The notes under the pieces: generated by a model
Told to the model about the DNA's origin: nothing
The model's input: only the letters and a program-made list of their open reading frames with translations
The model's database searches: none
Program-made: the position numbers and the translations under genes
Origin: Phytophthora colocasiae
Lineage: Eukaryota > Oomycota > Peronosporomycetes > Peronosporales > Peronosporaceae
Assembly: GCA_018806915.1 (NCBI GenBank)
Contig: JAGKQI010000091.1
Span: 3,410,001 to 3,474,000 of the forward strand
Direction of reading: 5' to 3'
DNA: 64,000 bases
Shown: piece after piece, positions 27,557 to 36,970 of the stretch
How the letters are laid out: the number at the start of each line of letters is the position of its first letter
How positions within the stretch are numbered: the first letter of the stretch is position 1

Positions 27557-27571
27557 ACCGCCCCTCCTGGT
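27557..27571 (-). other. Polypurine tract of element C
   Basis: On the minus strand CCAGGAGGGGCGGT immediately precedes the LTR start TGACACG. This is where plus-strand DNA synthesis is primed in LTR elements and fixes the direction of C as leftward. Confidence 0.7.
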
Positions 27572-27611
27572 CATAATTCGTCAGTGCGGAACTTTCTCCA
27601 AACTGAGCATC

Positions 27612-30600
27612 ATGGCCAGGACAGTACGTCAGAGGTCCCGTGAACATAGTGTAGCTGTGACGCTCTCAAAACTTCCGGGATTTCAGAATCTCTGGTGTCC
27701 TGTCGCTCAGTCTGATTCCATCAGACTCAGAAATAGCCAACTGTCGTATCCCACAAACGGCCACATCCCGATTTCATTTCTGACACACAAGTCAGAAGAA
27801 GATCCTGCAACCATGGGTTCTCCATTGGCTCCTACTAGTGGCAACGCCTCGGGCACTGGGCCCGCTTCGGCATCCACGGCATCGCGAGGTGATGACGGCG
27901 GCAATGCCGCGTCGTCTGGAGGCAGCTCTAGCGCCCCAGCCTCACAGTCGAGCGCGTCCGCCGCTCCGAAGCAGGGCGTTGATGCTGCTGACGGCGATGA
28001 GCACGTGAACATGCCGGACACATCTATGGCTTCTGCTTCTGCGAGTCTTTCTTCTGGCGTCGCAGCCTCGTTCCCCAGAGGACCACATATTCTTTCCTCT
28101 ACCGAGGTGGACAGTCTGTTTGCGCCTGGGCAGCAACTGCTGGGCGACATGACTGCTGACGCCCCTTCCAACTGGGTGGACCCCGAGCCAACGCCTGAAG
28201 GACAGCCGTTCTTGGTTGGCGTCCCAGCGCTTGCTGAAGACTTTCGTGTGGGAAACCACATAGCGAATATCTACGGGGGACCAGGCGTTCTGGTGGGCCT
28301 CGAGGGATTTACGCCGGCCGACATCTCGGAGCTTGAACGCGTGATTCCTGACTTCACTGAAGGTCAGATGCTCGTTCCTCATGTGGACAGTCGTAACCGC
28401 ATGAGTCTTGAGGCACACATGGGATCCGTTGACGTCCTCCGGGAATTGGCGGCAATCCTCCTGCACCTCCCTCATCAGCGCCTTGCCGAGCGGGTATACA
28501 AGACATCGGGTTACCTGAAACAGATGGCTGGTGCTCACCGTCGGCTCCGACTCCAAGTAGAGTCCCAGGGCGGTGCATCTCTGGTGGACATGGCCGCCAT
28601 CCAGAACGAGTCCGAAGATCTCAAGCGTCAGTGGGTCTTCAACTGCCAATATTGGCGTCATGAGGTGCTGGACGCCCGGCGTACTGCTGGTGAGGTCGAA
28701 GATCGTCTGAATGCAGAGTCCAAGAGCCTCGCGGCCCATTATCAGGACCAGATAGATGCTCTGGAGTCCGAGAAAGTGGCCTTAGAGGAACGCCTGGCGG
28801 ACTCTCAAGCGGAAGTCCGGTTGCTGAAGGCTCGCCCCACAACCACAGACTCCTGGTGTTTTCTGGAGTACCTATTTGAACACGGGGAGTTGAATGGCAG
28901 CTGGGTGCGTCTTCGGGAGCTTCTGGTGAACTTCCAAGAGGGCAAGGCGCCGCCTGGAGACTGGGATACCATTATCAACGTGACCGCGATGGATCAGCGC
29001 AAGGCGGAAATTCCTGACTTCTCCAAGCGTCTGGCGAAAGTTCGCTTTAATCAAGCTGCGGAGGCCAAGAAATCGGCCAAAGTGCTGGATCTGACGGGTG
29101 CTGGCAGTGGTGTGACGATCTCCGGTGGACATGCTGGCGGCCCTGAGAAGTCAGGCACTCGCCCGGTGAACAAGTCTGGGTCGCCTACCAGGTCAACCAA
29201 ATCTTCCGGTTCTCCGCCACCCAAGCCTGTCAGACCTTCTGGGAAACATCGGGTTCGTGTTCCTCAGGATCGCCCCAAGAACTACACGCCTGGCATCGAT
29301 TCGGTGCGTCCGGCGAACGCCAAGTCTCCGGTGTCCAAGGACGCAGTTCACACCACGTTACCACCTGGAGTCGTCTGGGAAGAAGTTCGTCCGGACTTAC
29401 GCTTGGCTCTACTCGCTGGCATCACTTATGAGACTGCGATAAAGTGCTTCGCACGGACAAACCTGCCCACAGCCTGTTTACGGGGCGCCCCTTGGTACAA
29501 ATGCTGGTGAGCATGATGTACTGGCGCAAGTTGAATCAGACCCCGTGGACCTCGTACGTCCCAGAGACGTACTACAAGATGGCTGAGGAGGAACTGCGCC
29601 GTCTTCAGAAGAATGATGTGGAACCACCGGTCTGGGAGGCACTGGATGCCCACGTCCCATATCCCATCAGTGAGCCTGAGTCCACAGAGGATGACCCTCA
29701 GAAGGACCCGGACTTCAAGGAGTCTGGTGAACCAGAATCTGTATCCAGCGACAGTGCGTCTGACGACGAAAAGTCGAGCGGCAACAGCGATGACTCTGAC
29801 GACGATGAGTCTGATGGTCATTCGCACGCCGGTAACAAGCGTCCACGGGACTACGAGTCCAGCGATTCAGACGACTCGGGTCCGATAATCCCCACCAAGA
29901 AATCCAAGCGGGGCAGTGTACACGAGGCATCCAGGTCCAAGTCAGGCAGTCAGAAGTCCGGTGGCACCTCCACGTCAAGTCCCAAGAGCAAGAAGTCCGG
30001 TGACTCTCCCAAGCCGAGTTCCAAGAACAAGAAGCCTCAAGACTCCAAGTCGCCTAAGAGTTCTTCGGGTAAGCGACCTTCTGGTAAACTCCGGAAGTCA
30101 AGTCTGGTGTCCAAGTCGTACAAGTCGCTGACGCCAAAGGAATTACTGCGATCGAGGCCCCGGACACACATTGTTCGTCGTGGCTGTACTACGGCATCCA
30201 GGTCCAGCCGACCAGTGACACTAAGACGTCCATCGGGCAGACCCCAGGGTTCCCAGACTTCGAGCTCCACAGACACAGCCTGGCACGCCTCAAGAAACGC
30301 TGGAACTCCAAGAAATACCAAGCTTTGCTGGACGAAGTGCCAGCTCCCTGGGAGGTCATGTACCAGAACCGCCGGACCGAGCTGTACTTTCACCGGCGTG
30401 AAGACCTCTGTCCCTTGGTTCAGGCGGACATTGAAGAACTCGCATCTCTCATGCGCAAGCACGCTCAAGCGCTGTGGGAACGTACTCACTGGGTGATCAT
30501 GGATCCCGATGATGACTTGCTGTCCGGTGAACAGCACAAGGAACGCGGGCTCCGACGAGCATCTCTACTACGCCAATACCGAGGGGCAGTGTCCAAGATT

Positions 30601-30891
30601 CTGAAGCACAAGGATTTCCCGGATACGCTCATGTTCGAGCCTGGTATTTGGAAGATCCCAGACAAATATTGCCCATGGATCTGGCAAGACCCGCGTGCAC
30701 GTGACATCGGAGGTCCCAAGTGTCTGAGCTTACACAAGCAGCTTGAAGCTATCGACGCAGTGGAACCAGCGCGCACGCAGTGGGCCACAGCGTCTTCCGA
30801 CAAGGACTGGATGGAATTCGTGCCATCCGATCTCCGGAAACAAGCTCTGACGCCCGCTGAACGCGCCGAAAATCCTGTCTCTCTAAAGTAA
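27612..30891 (+). pseudogene. Element C antisense ORF (about 1,090 codons, two frameshifts)
   Basis: ATG at 27612 begins MARTVRQRSREHSVAVTLSK. Part 1 (to about 29450) has an Ala/Ser-rich start, FLVGVPALAEDFRVGNHIAN, a coiled coil (about residues 330-420, VEDRLNAESKSLAAHYQDQI), AKVLDLTGAGSG and PQDRPKNYTPG. A frameshift near 29445 leads into LVQMLVSMMYWRKLNQTPWT, YVPETYYKMAEEELRRL, then long acidic Ser/Asp and basic Ser/Lys/Pro runs. A second shift near 30165 leads into HRHSLARLKKRWNSKKYQAL, FHRREDLCPLVQADIEELAS, CPWIWQDPRARDIGGPKCLS, ending TAA at 30889. It has a diverged relative at 12944-15277, so it is a conserved component of this element family. No domain recognised; no membrane segment, so not envelope-like. 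Either the frameshifts are mutations or the ORF is spliced. Confidence 0.75.
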
Positions 30892-31257
30892 GTACGCCAG
30901 AAGCCTGGTGTACCCTTCACGACATCTCCGATCTCCGGGGAACTACACTTCTTCTTCCAGAACAACTTAGTCGTCTGCATATCGTAGCGTAGTAACAATT
31001 CCAAATATAGTTCCCCGACGACCTTTCTCCTTTAACCTCCTCACATGTCGTTCAGTAATCCTCTTCTCATAGCATCATCATAATCCACTTCGTAAAATTC
31101 CATCATACACACACAACCACAAAATCATCTCCATACAAATTCACATAACAATCACCATCTCTGGAAGTCACGTATCCCCGAAATCGCATTTCCGAAAGAC
31201 ATGTCTCTCAGACACCTCATTTCTGAAATACATCGTTCTCAGAATAGGTTTTAGAGT
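30892..31257. other. Spacer between the convergent antisense ORF and pol
   Basis: Both ORFs end toward this 366-bp stretch. It is AT-rich with runs such as CATCATACACACACAACCAC and no open frame; it should hold the 3' ends of both transcripts. No polyadenylation signal is certain. Confidence 0.5.
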
Positions 31258-34200
31258 TTAAACTCTGGGGTGATCGTCTCCGGCTTGCATTGCTTGGAAA
31301 CGAGCTCGCGCTCGTGCACTCTGATTGAACTCATATAGCAAAGCGCCACAGTTCAGCTTTGACAAGGGTAGCCACTCTGTCTCGTCGTACCCCTTCCACT
31401 TGACCAGGTATTCGCGAAGCCTCTTGGAGGTCCTGGTACGCTTGCTCCACCGAGTGTCTAGTATCTTTTCCACTTCGTATTCATCATTCTCGGTGTCGGG
31501 CTCCCAACTGTCTTCTGGCAACAGTGCTGCATCAAAGTCATCATCCTCATGGACATCAAGTTCCCCAGTCGGTCTTCTGGGAAACAAGGCTCTCGGTTTC
31601 AGGCGACTTATGTGCACCCAAGGGTTCACCCGATACCCGGTGTCCTCGACCTTCAGTTTCACACGAAAATCATCCAACATCTCTTCAATCCGGAAAGGAC
31701 CATGCCACATGTGTGCGAGCTTCCGACTCAACCCCGTTTGTACCTTGGGGATGTATAGCCACACGGCATCACCGACGGCAAATCCGGACTTCAGACGTTC
31801 CGACAACTCCTTCCACTTTCGGGTCTGTTCTTCAGAACGCCCCCGCTTGGCCTTCTTCTGAAGTTCTTCAGCACAGGCTTGAGCGTAGCTGTAATCTCGC
31901 TGCATCTTCCGACGCCACTCATAAGCAGTGCGCTCTTGTACACCAGAAGGCTTTGGACCAAGCATCGCGGACACAGTCCCATGAGCATCCCATCCATGCA
32001 CCAGAAAGAAAGGTGTTTCCAGACGGGTCGCATCAAAGGAAGTGTTCAACGCGAACATCAGACGTTCGGCGTGGTCATCCCAGTCACTTTGATCAACTTC
32101 AGCGATGTAGGCCTTGATGGCACGCACGACCGTCTGAACAGACCGTTCTTGTTGGCCGTTCGCCTGGGGACGGTACGCCAGAGTCGCTCGCTGTCTGCTT
32201 CCCAGGAGATCCCGGAAACACCTGAACACTTCACTCATGAACCGAGGGTCTTGATCATGGCGTATCAGGGAACTAGCTCCGAAGTTCCGGAAGACACGTT
32301 CCTCGTAGGCCTCAGCGACATCTTGAGCCGTAGTAATACTCATAGGCTTGCACATCACATATCCTGAGAACATGTCTTGGAACAACAACAGGAACGTGTT
32401 GCCTCTGGCGGACTTTGGCATGTGCGTCACGAAATCCATGGACACTACTTCAAAAGGTCGACTGGGCTCGATGTTGCCGGGCGACGGTCCAGGATTCGGG
32501 GGACGCCCCTTGCCACTTGCACAGTCCATACATTCCTTGACGAACCTTTCCACATCAGCGTACATACCAATCCAGTAAAACTCGGAGCTCAGTTTCTCGA
32601 ACGTACGTTTGATCCCCTGGTGAGCACCCTGGTAATCCCCATGAGCATAGTGCAGCATATCAGCATGCAAGTCTCGGGGAACCACAAGTCTGAGTTCATC
32701 AACCATATCTCTCGGACGTTCTCTGGTAGCACGGCTGAGGCGGTACAAAACGTCTCTGGAATCTAAGATGAAATCATCGGCAATCCTGGCTAACTTCCTT
32801 ACTCGGGGTCGTGGTAGATCTACGTCACCCTTAAGGAACTTGATGAGTTCTGCCAGGTGAACATCTTGAGTCTGGTGAACTTTGATCCTCCGCCAGCGTT
32901 CTTCCTGAAACTCCAGTGGGCCCATGGGTTCACGAGCTTCTACATCGTCTGGTAGGTTCACTTCTTCCTGATTACGTGCACGAGTGATAGCAGCAAGCAC
33001 CTTGACAGTATGAGGCAGGGGTGCAGACTCTGGCCCTGGGTCATCCATCTCCGATGTACAATCGTGTTCACCAGAGGTCTGGTGAACATCATCCGGAGCT
33101 TCAGAAGACATCACTTCGGGAAGTTTCTCTGGGAACTTGGACACCAGTTTCAGATGAGTCAGTTCGTCAGGGTCTTGGACTTGCCAGGACTCACCAAGAA
33201 CGAGGGCCTTGGACGTCAAATAATCAGCTGGTTGGTTGAACTCACGCTTCACGTGCACTAGCTTCAAAGACTGGAACTTGATCTTCAGAGACTCAAACTC
33301 GGCCAATTTCCGCTGCAGGTTCGGCTGATTACAATTGATCAGTCCTTGAGCTTGCTGGATAGCGATACGAGAGTCTCCGACAACCACCAAGTCTCGGATA
33401 CCACGTTCCAAAGCTAACTTCAATCCATTGATCAGACCACAGTACTCTGAGTCATTCACAGTGACGTCTTTCAGAGCGAACCCTTGGGCTTCCAGGATGT
33501 TCCACCCCGGGAGCTCCCAGAGCACACATCCGCAGCTTCCCAGGCGAGTGGATGTCTTGGCGGCACCATCAAAACTCAGAACACAACCTCGGTAATCGGC
33601 CTCTAGCATCTCCACGCTAATGGGTGCTGAAGGTTTGACTCGCCCCTTGACGTGGATGAGGTTTTCAGAGACCTCATCGAGGTGTTCACGGGGTGTGATG
33701 CCTGCTCCAAGGATAGCCGGGAGACCATCTTCATCTCGCTGGATCCTGCGAATCTCCAAGTTCCAATGTGACAACTTCAATCCCCACTTCACGTTCCGAC
33801 CATCAGCCGAACTGGATGACAGGAGCCATTTCAACACCGAATGTCTGGTGTACACCGTGATCACGGGACTCGTGTTTACCAGAGCCCGAAAGTTCTCCAG
33901 AACCCTGAGGATCGCTATGACCTCTTTCTCTGCGAGATACCGGAGTTCCGCCTCATTCAGCACACGTCCAGTGAACCGTACGGGGTGTATCACTCCATCG
34001 TACTCCTGTCCTAAGACGGCTGAAGCAGCCCACGGGTTCGCATGAGGTATAATAACAAAGGGTCTGGTGCGATCTGGGTGTCTGAGGAGCGGTGTCGAGA
34101 CAATCTTGCGCTTCAGAATCTCAAAGGCTTCCTTCGCTCGAGCTAAATCTCGACCAGCGCGAATCTGTTCATCAGACAACTCGTAGAGCACAGCAGCGAT

Positions 34201-36165
34201 CACCGGTAAGTCTTCGATAAACTTGTTGTAGTAATTCAGACTTCCCATGAAACTCTGTACTCCCTTGAGTGTCGACGGGAACGGCAATTCTTCCACTCCC
34301 TTGACGATTTTCGGTGTAGCTCTCAGTCCTTCAGCGCTGATCTCATGCGACAGATAAGGAATCGTCAGCTTCCCGAACTCGCTCTTGGGCAAGCTCACAG
34401 AAATGTTCCAGTATCTGAGTCTGAAGAGCAAGGCGTTCAGGTCTTCACAAAGTTGATCCCAGGTGGGCGCCCCATGAGCAATGTCGTCAATGTAGGAACT
34501 TCGACCTAGTACCGGTCCCAAGAAGGACGGGACTGGGATGTTCCTCTGAAAGACAGTCATTTGGTCGGTGAGCACCGGAACCTCTGGCATGTGTTCATCA
34601 GAGTTCTGAAGTTGTTCACCAGACATCAGACCATGTTCATCAGAGTTCTGGGGTTCCAACTTCAGGAATTCCAGCACATCGGAGTCAACTTCCGCTTCCT
34701 CTTCGCGTGACAATCGCACAAAACCCCACAAACAGTTATCCAACATCGCCTGGTATACCAGGGGCGCGTTCTTCAGACCGAAGGGCATTCTTACCCACTG
34801 AAAGTGTCCAAATGGGCAAATGAAGGCTGAGATCAGCCTTGCCCGCTCCGTCATTCGAATAGCCCAAAAACCACTCGCCATATCCAGACTCATAAACCAC
34901 AGTGCTTCCTCAAACCCAATCAACAGATCGTCTATCAGGGGCAACGGATAACGCGACAACTGGATAAAACCATTCACCACTCGATAATCAATGCACATGC
35001 GTATATCCACACCATTCTTCTTGAGAACAATCACTATTGGTGATGCCCAAGGCGAAGTCGAGTACTCGATGAGTCCGGTCTCCAGGAGCTTCTTCAGCAG
35101 TTCGTACACCTTGATCATCAGGTGAGGGGCAACGGATCTCGGACGTTGGGTAACAGGCTTAGCGCCTCCCACGTCCAAGTCACAGACCACGCCCCGTGCC
35201 GGGGCAGGTGCGGCATTGCCGTCTCCCAGAAAGATTTTCCGATGATACTTCAGGATGTCCCTGAGCTTCTTCTCCATCTCCGACGTTGTTTTCCCGGGTA
35301 CTCCGACGTCAGCCTTGTCGATGTCGCACTCAGGAGTCAAATCTTCCAGTTCAGGTAGCATAACCAGCTGGTCTCGTAATTGAGAGAGTAGCTCTGTTCC
35401 TTCCCGCATATAGACACCGGGTTCCAGATCCAATTCCTCATTCGTGACTCGCATGCACCGCTCGTACTCGGCTCGGATCTTTTCCACAGGGGTGCCTGGC
35501 ATACTCTGAATTGGGATGTCCCATGAACAGTCTGTCGGATCCTCATCTCCCATGGACAGTTCACCAGAAACACTCAGGGTGACCTCATCCTCGACCATGT
35601 TACTCGAAATTCCAGATGTGGTTCCAGAGTTTTTCGGAGACGTTTTCTCTGATGCCACTTCCAGATCTCCGGTGTTCATACCGGTATCTCGGGTCTCCTC
35701 TTTTCCGACATCCACCCAGTCATCTGTCTGCGTAGCCACATCCAAAGCGAAACGAATTCGTTTTGTTCGTGGGACTGAAGTAGGCCTCACAAACTGTACT
35801 CGAGCATTGTCCAGCCTTGGGTGCTGTAAAATCTTAGTTGGCCACGGGTATACCGGGTGATCCACACACGGAGGTTGAGGTATCATATCCTCCAAGTCCG
35901 CTTCGGCCTTCAGACGTCTCTTCGTCTCGGGTGACGGAGTGTTCTCCAGAATCAAAACTTCCCAGTCACGGTAGGCTGCAGAGCCTGGCCGTACAAAGCG
36001 ACCATGTCGTGGGAAAAATCCATACTCCACAATCCTTGCAACGTCAGAAAATTCGTTCACCCAAGTATTCTTGTCCGAGATGTTTACCACGCGCACCGCT
36101 ACAGGCCATGACCGTGCTGCATAAATCAGTTGAGTCACCCAACGGTCTCCACGTCCCGCCCACAC
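31258..36165 (-). CDS. pol: Element C Pol: RT, two RNase H domains, integrase, chromodomain
   Basis: The uninterrupted 1635-codon frame has, in order: RT (about residues 330-650) with WASPIVIVLKKNGVDIRMCI, DYRVVNGFIQLSRYPLPLID, MSLDMASGFWAIRM, MPFGLKNAPLVYQAML and YIDD at about 557 (34483-34494); a 72-residue insert between the primer-grip side and YIDD; a Gypsy-type RNase H-like part with a degenerate active site (FVIIPHANPWAASAVLGQEY); a second RNase H with intact acids (VLSFDGAAK, VNDSEYCGLINGLKLALERG, VVVGDSRIAIQQ, REFNQPADYLTSKAL; 33200-33600); integrase zinc finger (HYAHGDYQGAHQGIKRTFEK, CMDCASGKG) and core (MDFVTHMPKS, RHDQDPRFMS, NGQQERSVQTV); a GPF module (HMWHGPFRIEEM) and a chromodomain (YEVEKILDTRW, LREYLVKWKGYDETEWLPLS). 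The frame continues upstream of its first ATG into the protease region. Confidence 0.97.
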   Translation of the reverse strand: MWAGRGDRWVTQLIYAARSWPVAVRVVNISDKNTWVNEFSDVARIVEYGFFPRHGRFVRPGSAAYRDWEVLILENTPSPETKRRLKAEADLEDMIPQPPCVDHPVYPWPTKILQHPRLDNARVQFVRPTSVPRTKRIRFALDVATQTDDWVDVGKEETRDTGMNTGDLEVASEKTSPKNSGTTSGISSNMVEDEVTLSVSGELSMGDEDPTDCSWDIPIQSMPGTPVEKIRAEYERCMRVTNEELDLEPGVYMREGTELLSQLRDQLVMLPELEDLTPECDIDKADVGVPGKTTSEMEKKLRDILKYHRKIFLGDGNAAPAPARGVVCDLDVGGAKPVTQRPRSVAPHLMIKVYELLKKLLETGLIEYSTSPWASPIVIVLKKNGVDIRMCIDYRVVNGFIQLSRYPLPLIDDLLIGFEEALWFMSLDMASGFWAIRMTERARLISAFICPFGHFQWVRMPFGLKNAPLVYQAMLDNCLWGFVRLSREEEAEVDSDVLEFLKLEPQNSDEHGLMSGEQLQNSDEHMPEVPVLTDQMTVFQRNIPVPSFLGPVLGRSSYIDDIAHGAPTWDQLCEDLNALLFRLRYWNISVSLPKSEFGKLTIPYLSHEISAEGLRATPKIVKGVEELPFPSTLKGVQSFMGSLNYYNKFIEDLPVIAAVLYELSDEQIRAGRDLARAKEAFEILKRKIVSTPLLRHPDRTRPFVIIPHANPWAASAVLGQEYDGVIHPVRFTGRVLNEAELRYLAEKEVIAILRVLENFRALVNTSPVITVYTRHSVLKWLLSSSSADGRNVKWGLKLSHWNLEIRRIQRDEDGLPAILGAGITPREHLDEVSENLIHVKGRVKPSAPISVEMLEADYRGCVLSFDGAAKTSTRLGSCGCVLWELPGWNILEAQGFALKDVTVNDSEYCGLINGLKLALERGIRDLVVVGDSRIAIQQAQGLINCNQPNLQRKLAEFESLKIKFQSLKLVHVKREFNQPADYLTSKALVLGESWQVQDPDELTHLKLVSKFPEKLPEVMSSEAPDDVHQTSGEHDCTSEMDDPGPESAPLPHTVKVLAAITRARNQEEVNLPDDVEAREPMGPLEFQEERWRRIKVHQTQDVHLAELIKFLKGDVDLPRPRVRKLARIADDFILDSRDVLYRLSRATRERPRDMVDELRLVVPRDLHADMLHYAHGDYQGAHQGIKRTFEKLSSEFYWIGMYADVERFVKECMDCASGKGRPPNPGPSPGNIEPSRPFEVVSMDFVTHMPKSARGNTFLLLFQDMFSGYVMCKPMSITTAQDVAEAYEERVFRNFGASSLIRHDQDPRFMSEVFRCFRDLLGSRQRATLAYRPQANGQQERSVQTVVRAIKAYIAEVDQSDWDDHAERLMFALNTSFDATRLETPFFLVHGWDAHGTVSAMLGPKPSGVQERTAYEWRRKMQRDYSYAQACAEELQKKAKRGRSEEQTRKWKELSERLKSGFAVGDAVWLYIPKVQTGLSRKLAHMWHGPFRIEEMLDDFRVKLKVEDTGYRVNPWVHISRLKPRALFPRRPTGELDVHEDDDFDAALLPEDSWEPDTENDEYEVEKILDTRWSKRTRTSKRLREYLVKWKGYDETEWLPLSKLNCGALLYEFNQSARARARFQAMQAGDDHPRV

Positions 36166-36650
36166 GACTTCTCGTTGTGGGTTCGTCGGACCATAATCAA
36201 TGCGAACAACAAATTCTTCACCGGGCCCAGAAGTACAGCTTCACTTGGTCTGATGGACCTGTTCCTGCCGATATGATCACCAGGCTCCCAGCTACACATC
36301 ATCACCACAACTTCATCTGGCATAGATACCAGTCCTTCACGGACGCTGATCCTCAGACCAGCAGCGAACATGAATCTCATTCCCAATAGCACGTTTATAC
36401 CTTCGCCGATATTCGCGACCCAGACATCAACAATGTAAACCACTCTCGGTCCGAGAGTCAGCTTGATCTCCGCACTGGCACCAATGTACGTCGGAACTCC
36501 TCCCATCCCAGACACCCTTGTTTGTTTGTGTGACTTAAGCCTGAGTCCGAGCTTACGCGCAAAGTCGTAACTCAGGATATTAATAGTCGCACCGGTGTCC
36601 AGGAGGATCTTGGTCCGATGATCATTGACAGCGCCATGCACCATAACCAC
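36135..36650 (-). CDS. Element C aspartic protease
   Basis: The frame has the active-site loop KILLDTGATINILSYDFARK (DTGA), GGVPTYIGASAEIKLTLGP, and the second conserved turn INVLLGMRFMFAAGLRISV. It overlaps the pol frame by 31 bases; the pol frame reads FVVRIDYGPTNPQREVVW over the same stretch that this frame reads as RRTHNEKSCGRDVETVG, so the true product probably passes from protease to pol by a shift near 36230. Upstream the protease frame is continuous with a linker (36684-36905) except for one TAG at 36684-36686. Confidence 0.85.
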   Translation of the reverse strand: MVMVHGAVNDHRTKILLDTGATINILSYDFARKLGLRLKSHKQTRVSGMGGVPTYIGASAEIKLTLGPRVVYIVDVWVANIGEGINVLLGMRFMFAAGLRISVREGLVSMPDEVVVMMCSWEPGDHIGRNRSIRPSEAVLLGPVKNLLFALIMVRRTHNEKSCGRDVETVG

Positions 36651-36683
36651 ATCGCGCTTTGCAGGATCAGGGTAGTGATATTC

Positions 36684-36905
36684 CTACCAGCCATAACATT
36701 CCCCGTCTTTCAGACGAAACTGGATTGTGTCGTCCGGGGGCGGTTCATTGTCTCTCGGAAAGTCCGGTGAACAGTCTATCGGAAAGTCCGATGAACTGTC
36801 TCTCAGACGCGGAATTTCAGAAGACATGGCTGATTCTTGAGCTAAAGCGGTCATGCAATGTTGATTTTTAGGTTGGGTCGTTTTCAGCTCCGGTCCTACG
36901 TACAC
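36684..36905 (-). CDS. Linker ORF between Gag and protease of element C
   Basis: The 73-codon frame (SSEIPRLRDSSSDFPIDCSP, DFPRDNEPPPDD, FRLKDGECYGW) is in the same frame as the protease and is separated from it by a single TAG (36684-36686). Inner repeats DSSSDFPID and CSPDFPRD come from the TCTCGGAAAGTCCG-type repeats of this element. It is likely the N-terminal extension of the protease. Confidence 0.45.
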   Translation of the reverse strand: MYVGPELKTTQPKNQHCMTALAQESAMSSEIPRLRDSSSDFPIDCSPDFPRDNEPPPDDTIQFRLKDGECYGW

Positions 36906-36970
36906 TAGAACACATAACTCTGGGGGTGTGCCTTGCCCGGCGCGTTTCGGATCCCCATCCGACGGGCTTG

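Noticed and set aside
27612..30891. Envelope-like protein for the antisense ORF of element C
   Set aside because: No signal peptide, no membrane segment, no fusion-peptide or cysteine pattern; wrong strand for an env gene.
31258..36165. Plus-strand frames across element C pol as genes (for example 31325-31861, 35838-36389)
   Set aside because: They are mirror images of the intact 1635-codon pol; composition follows the minus-strand protein.
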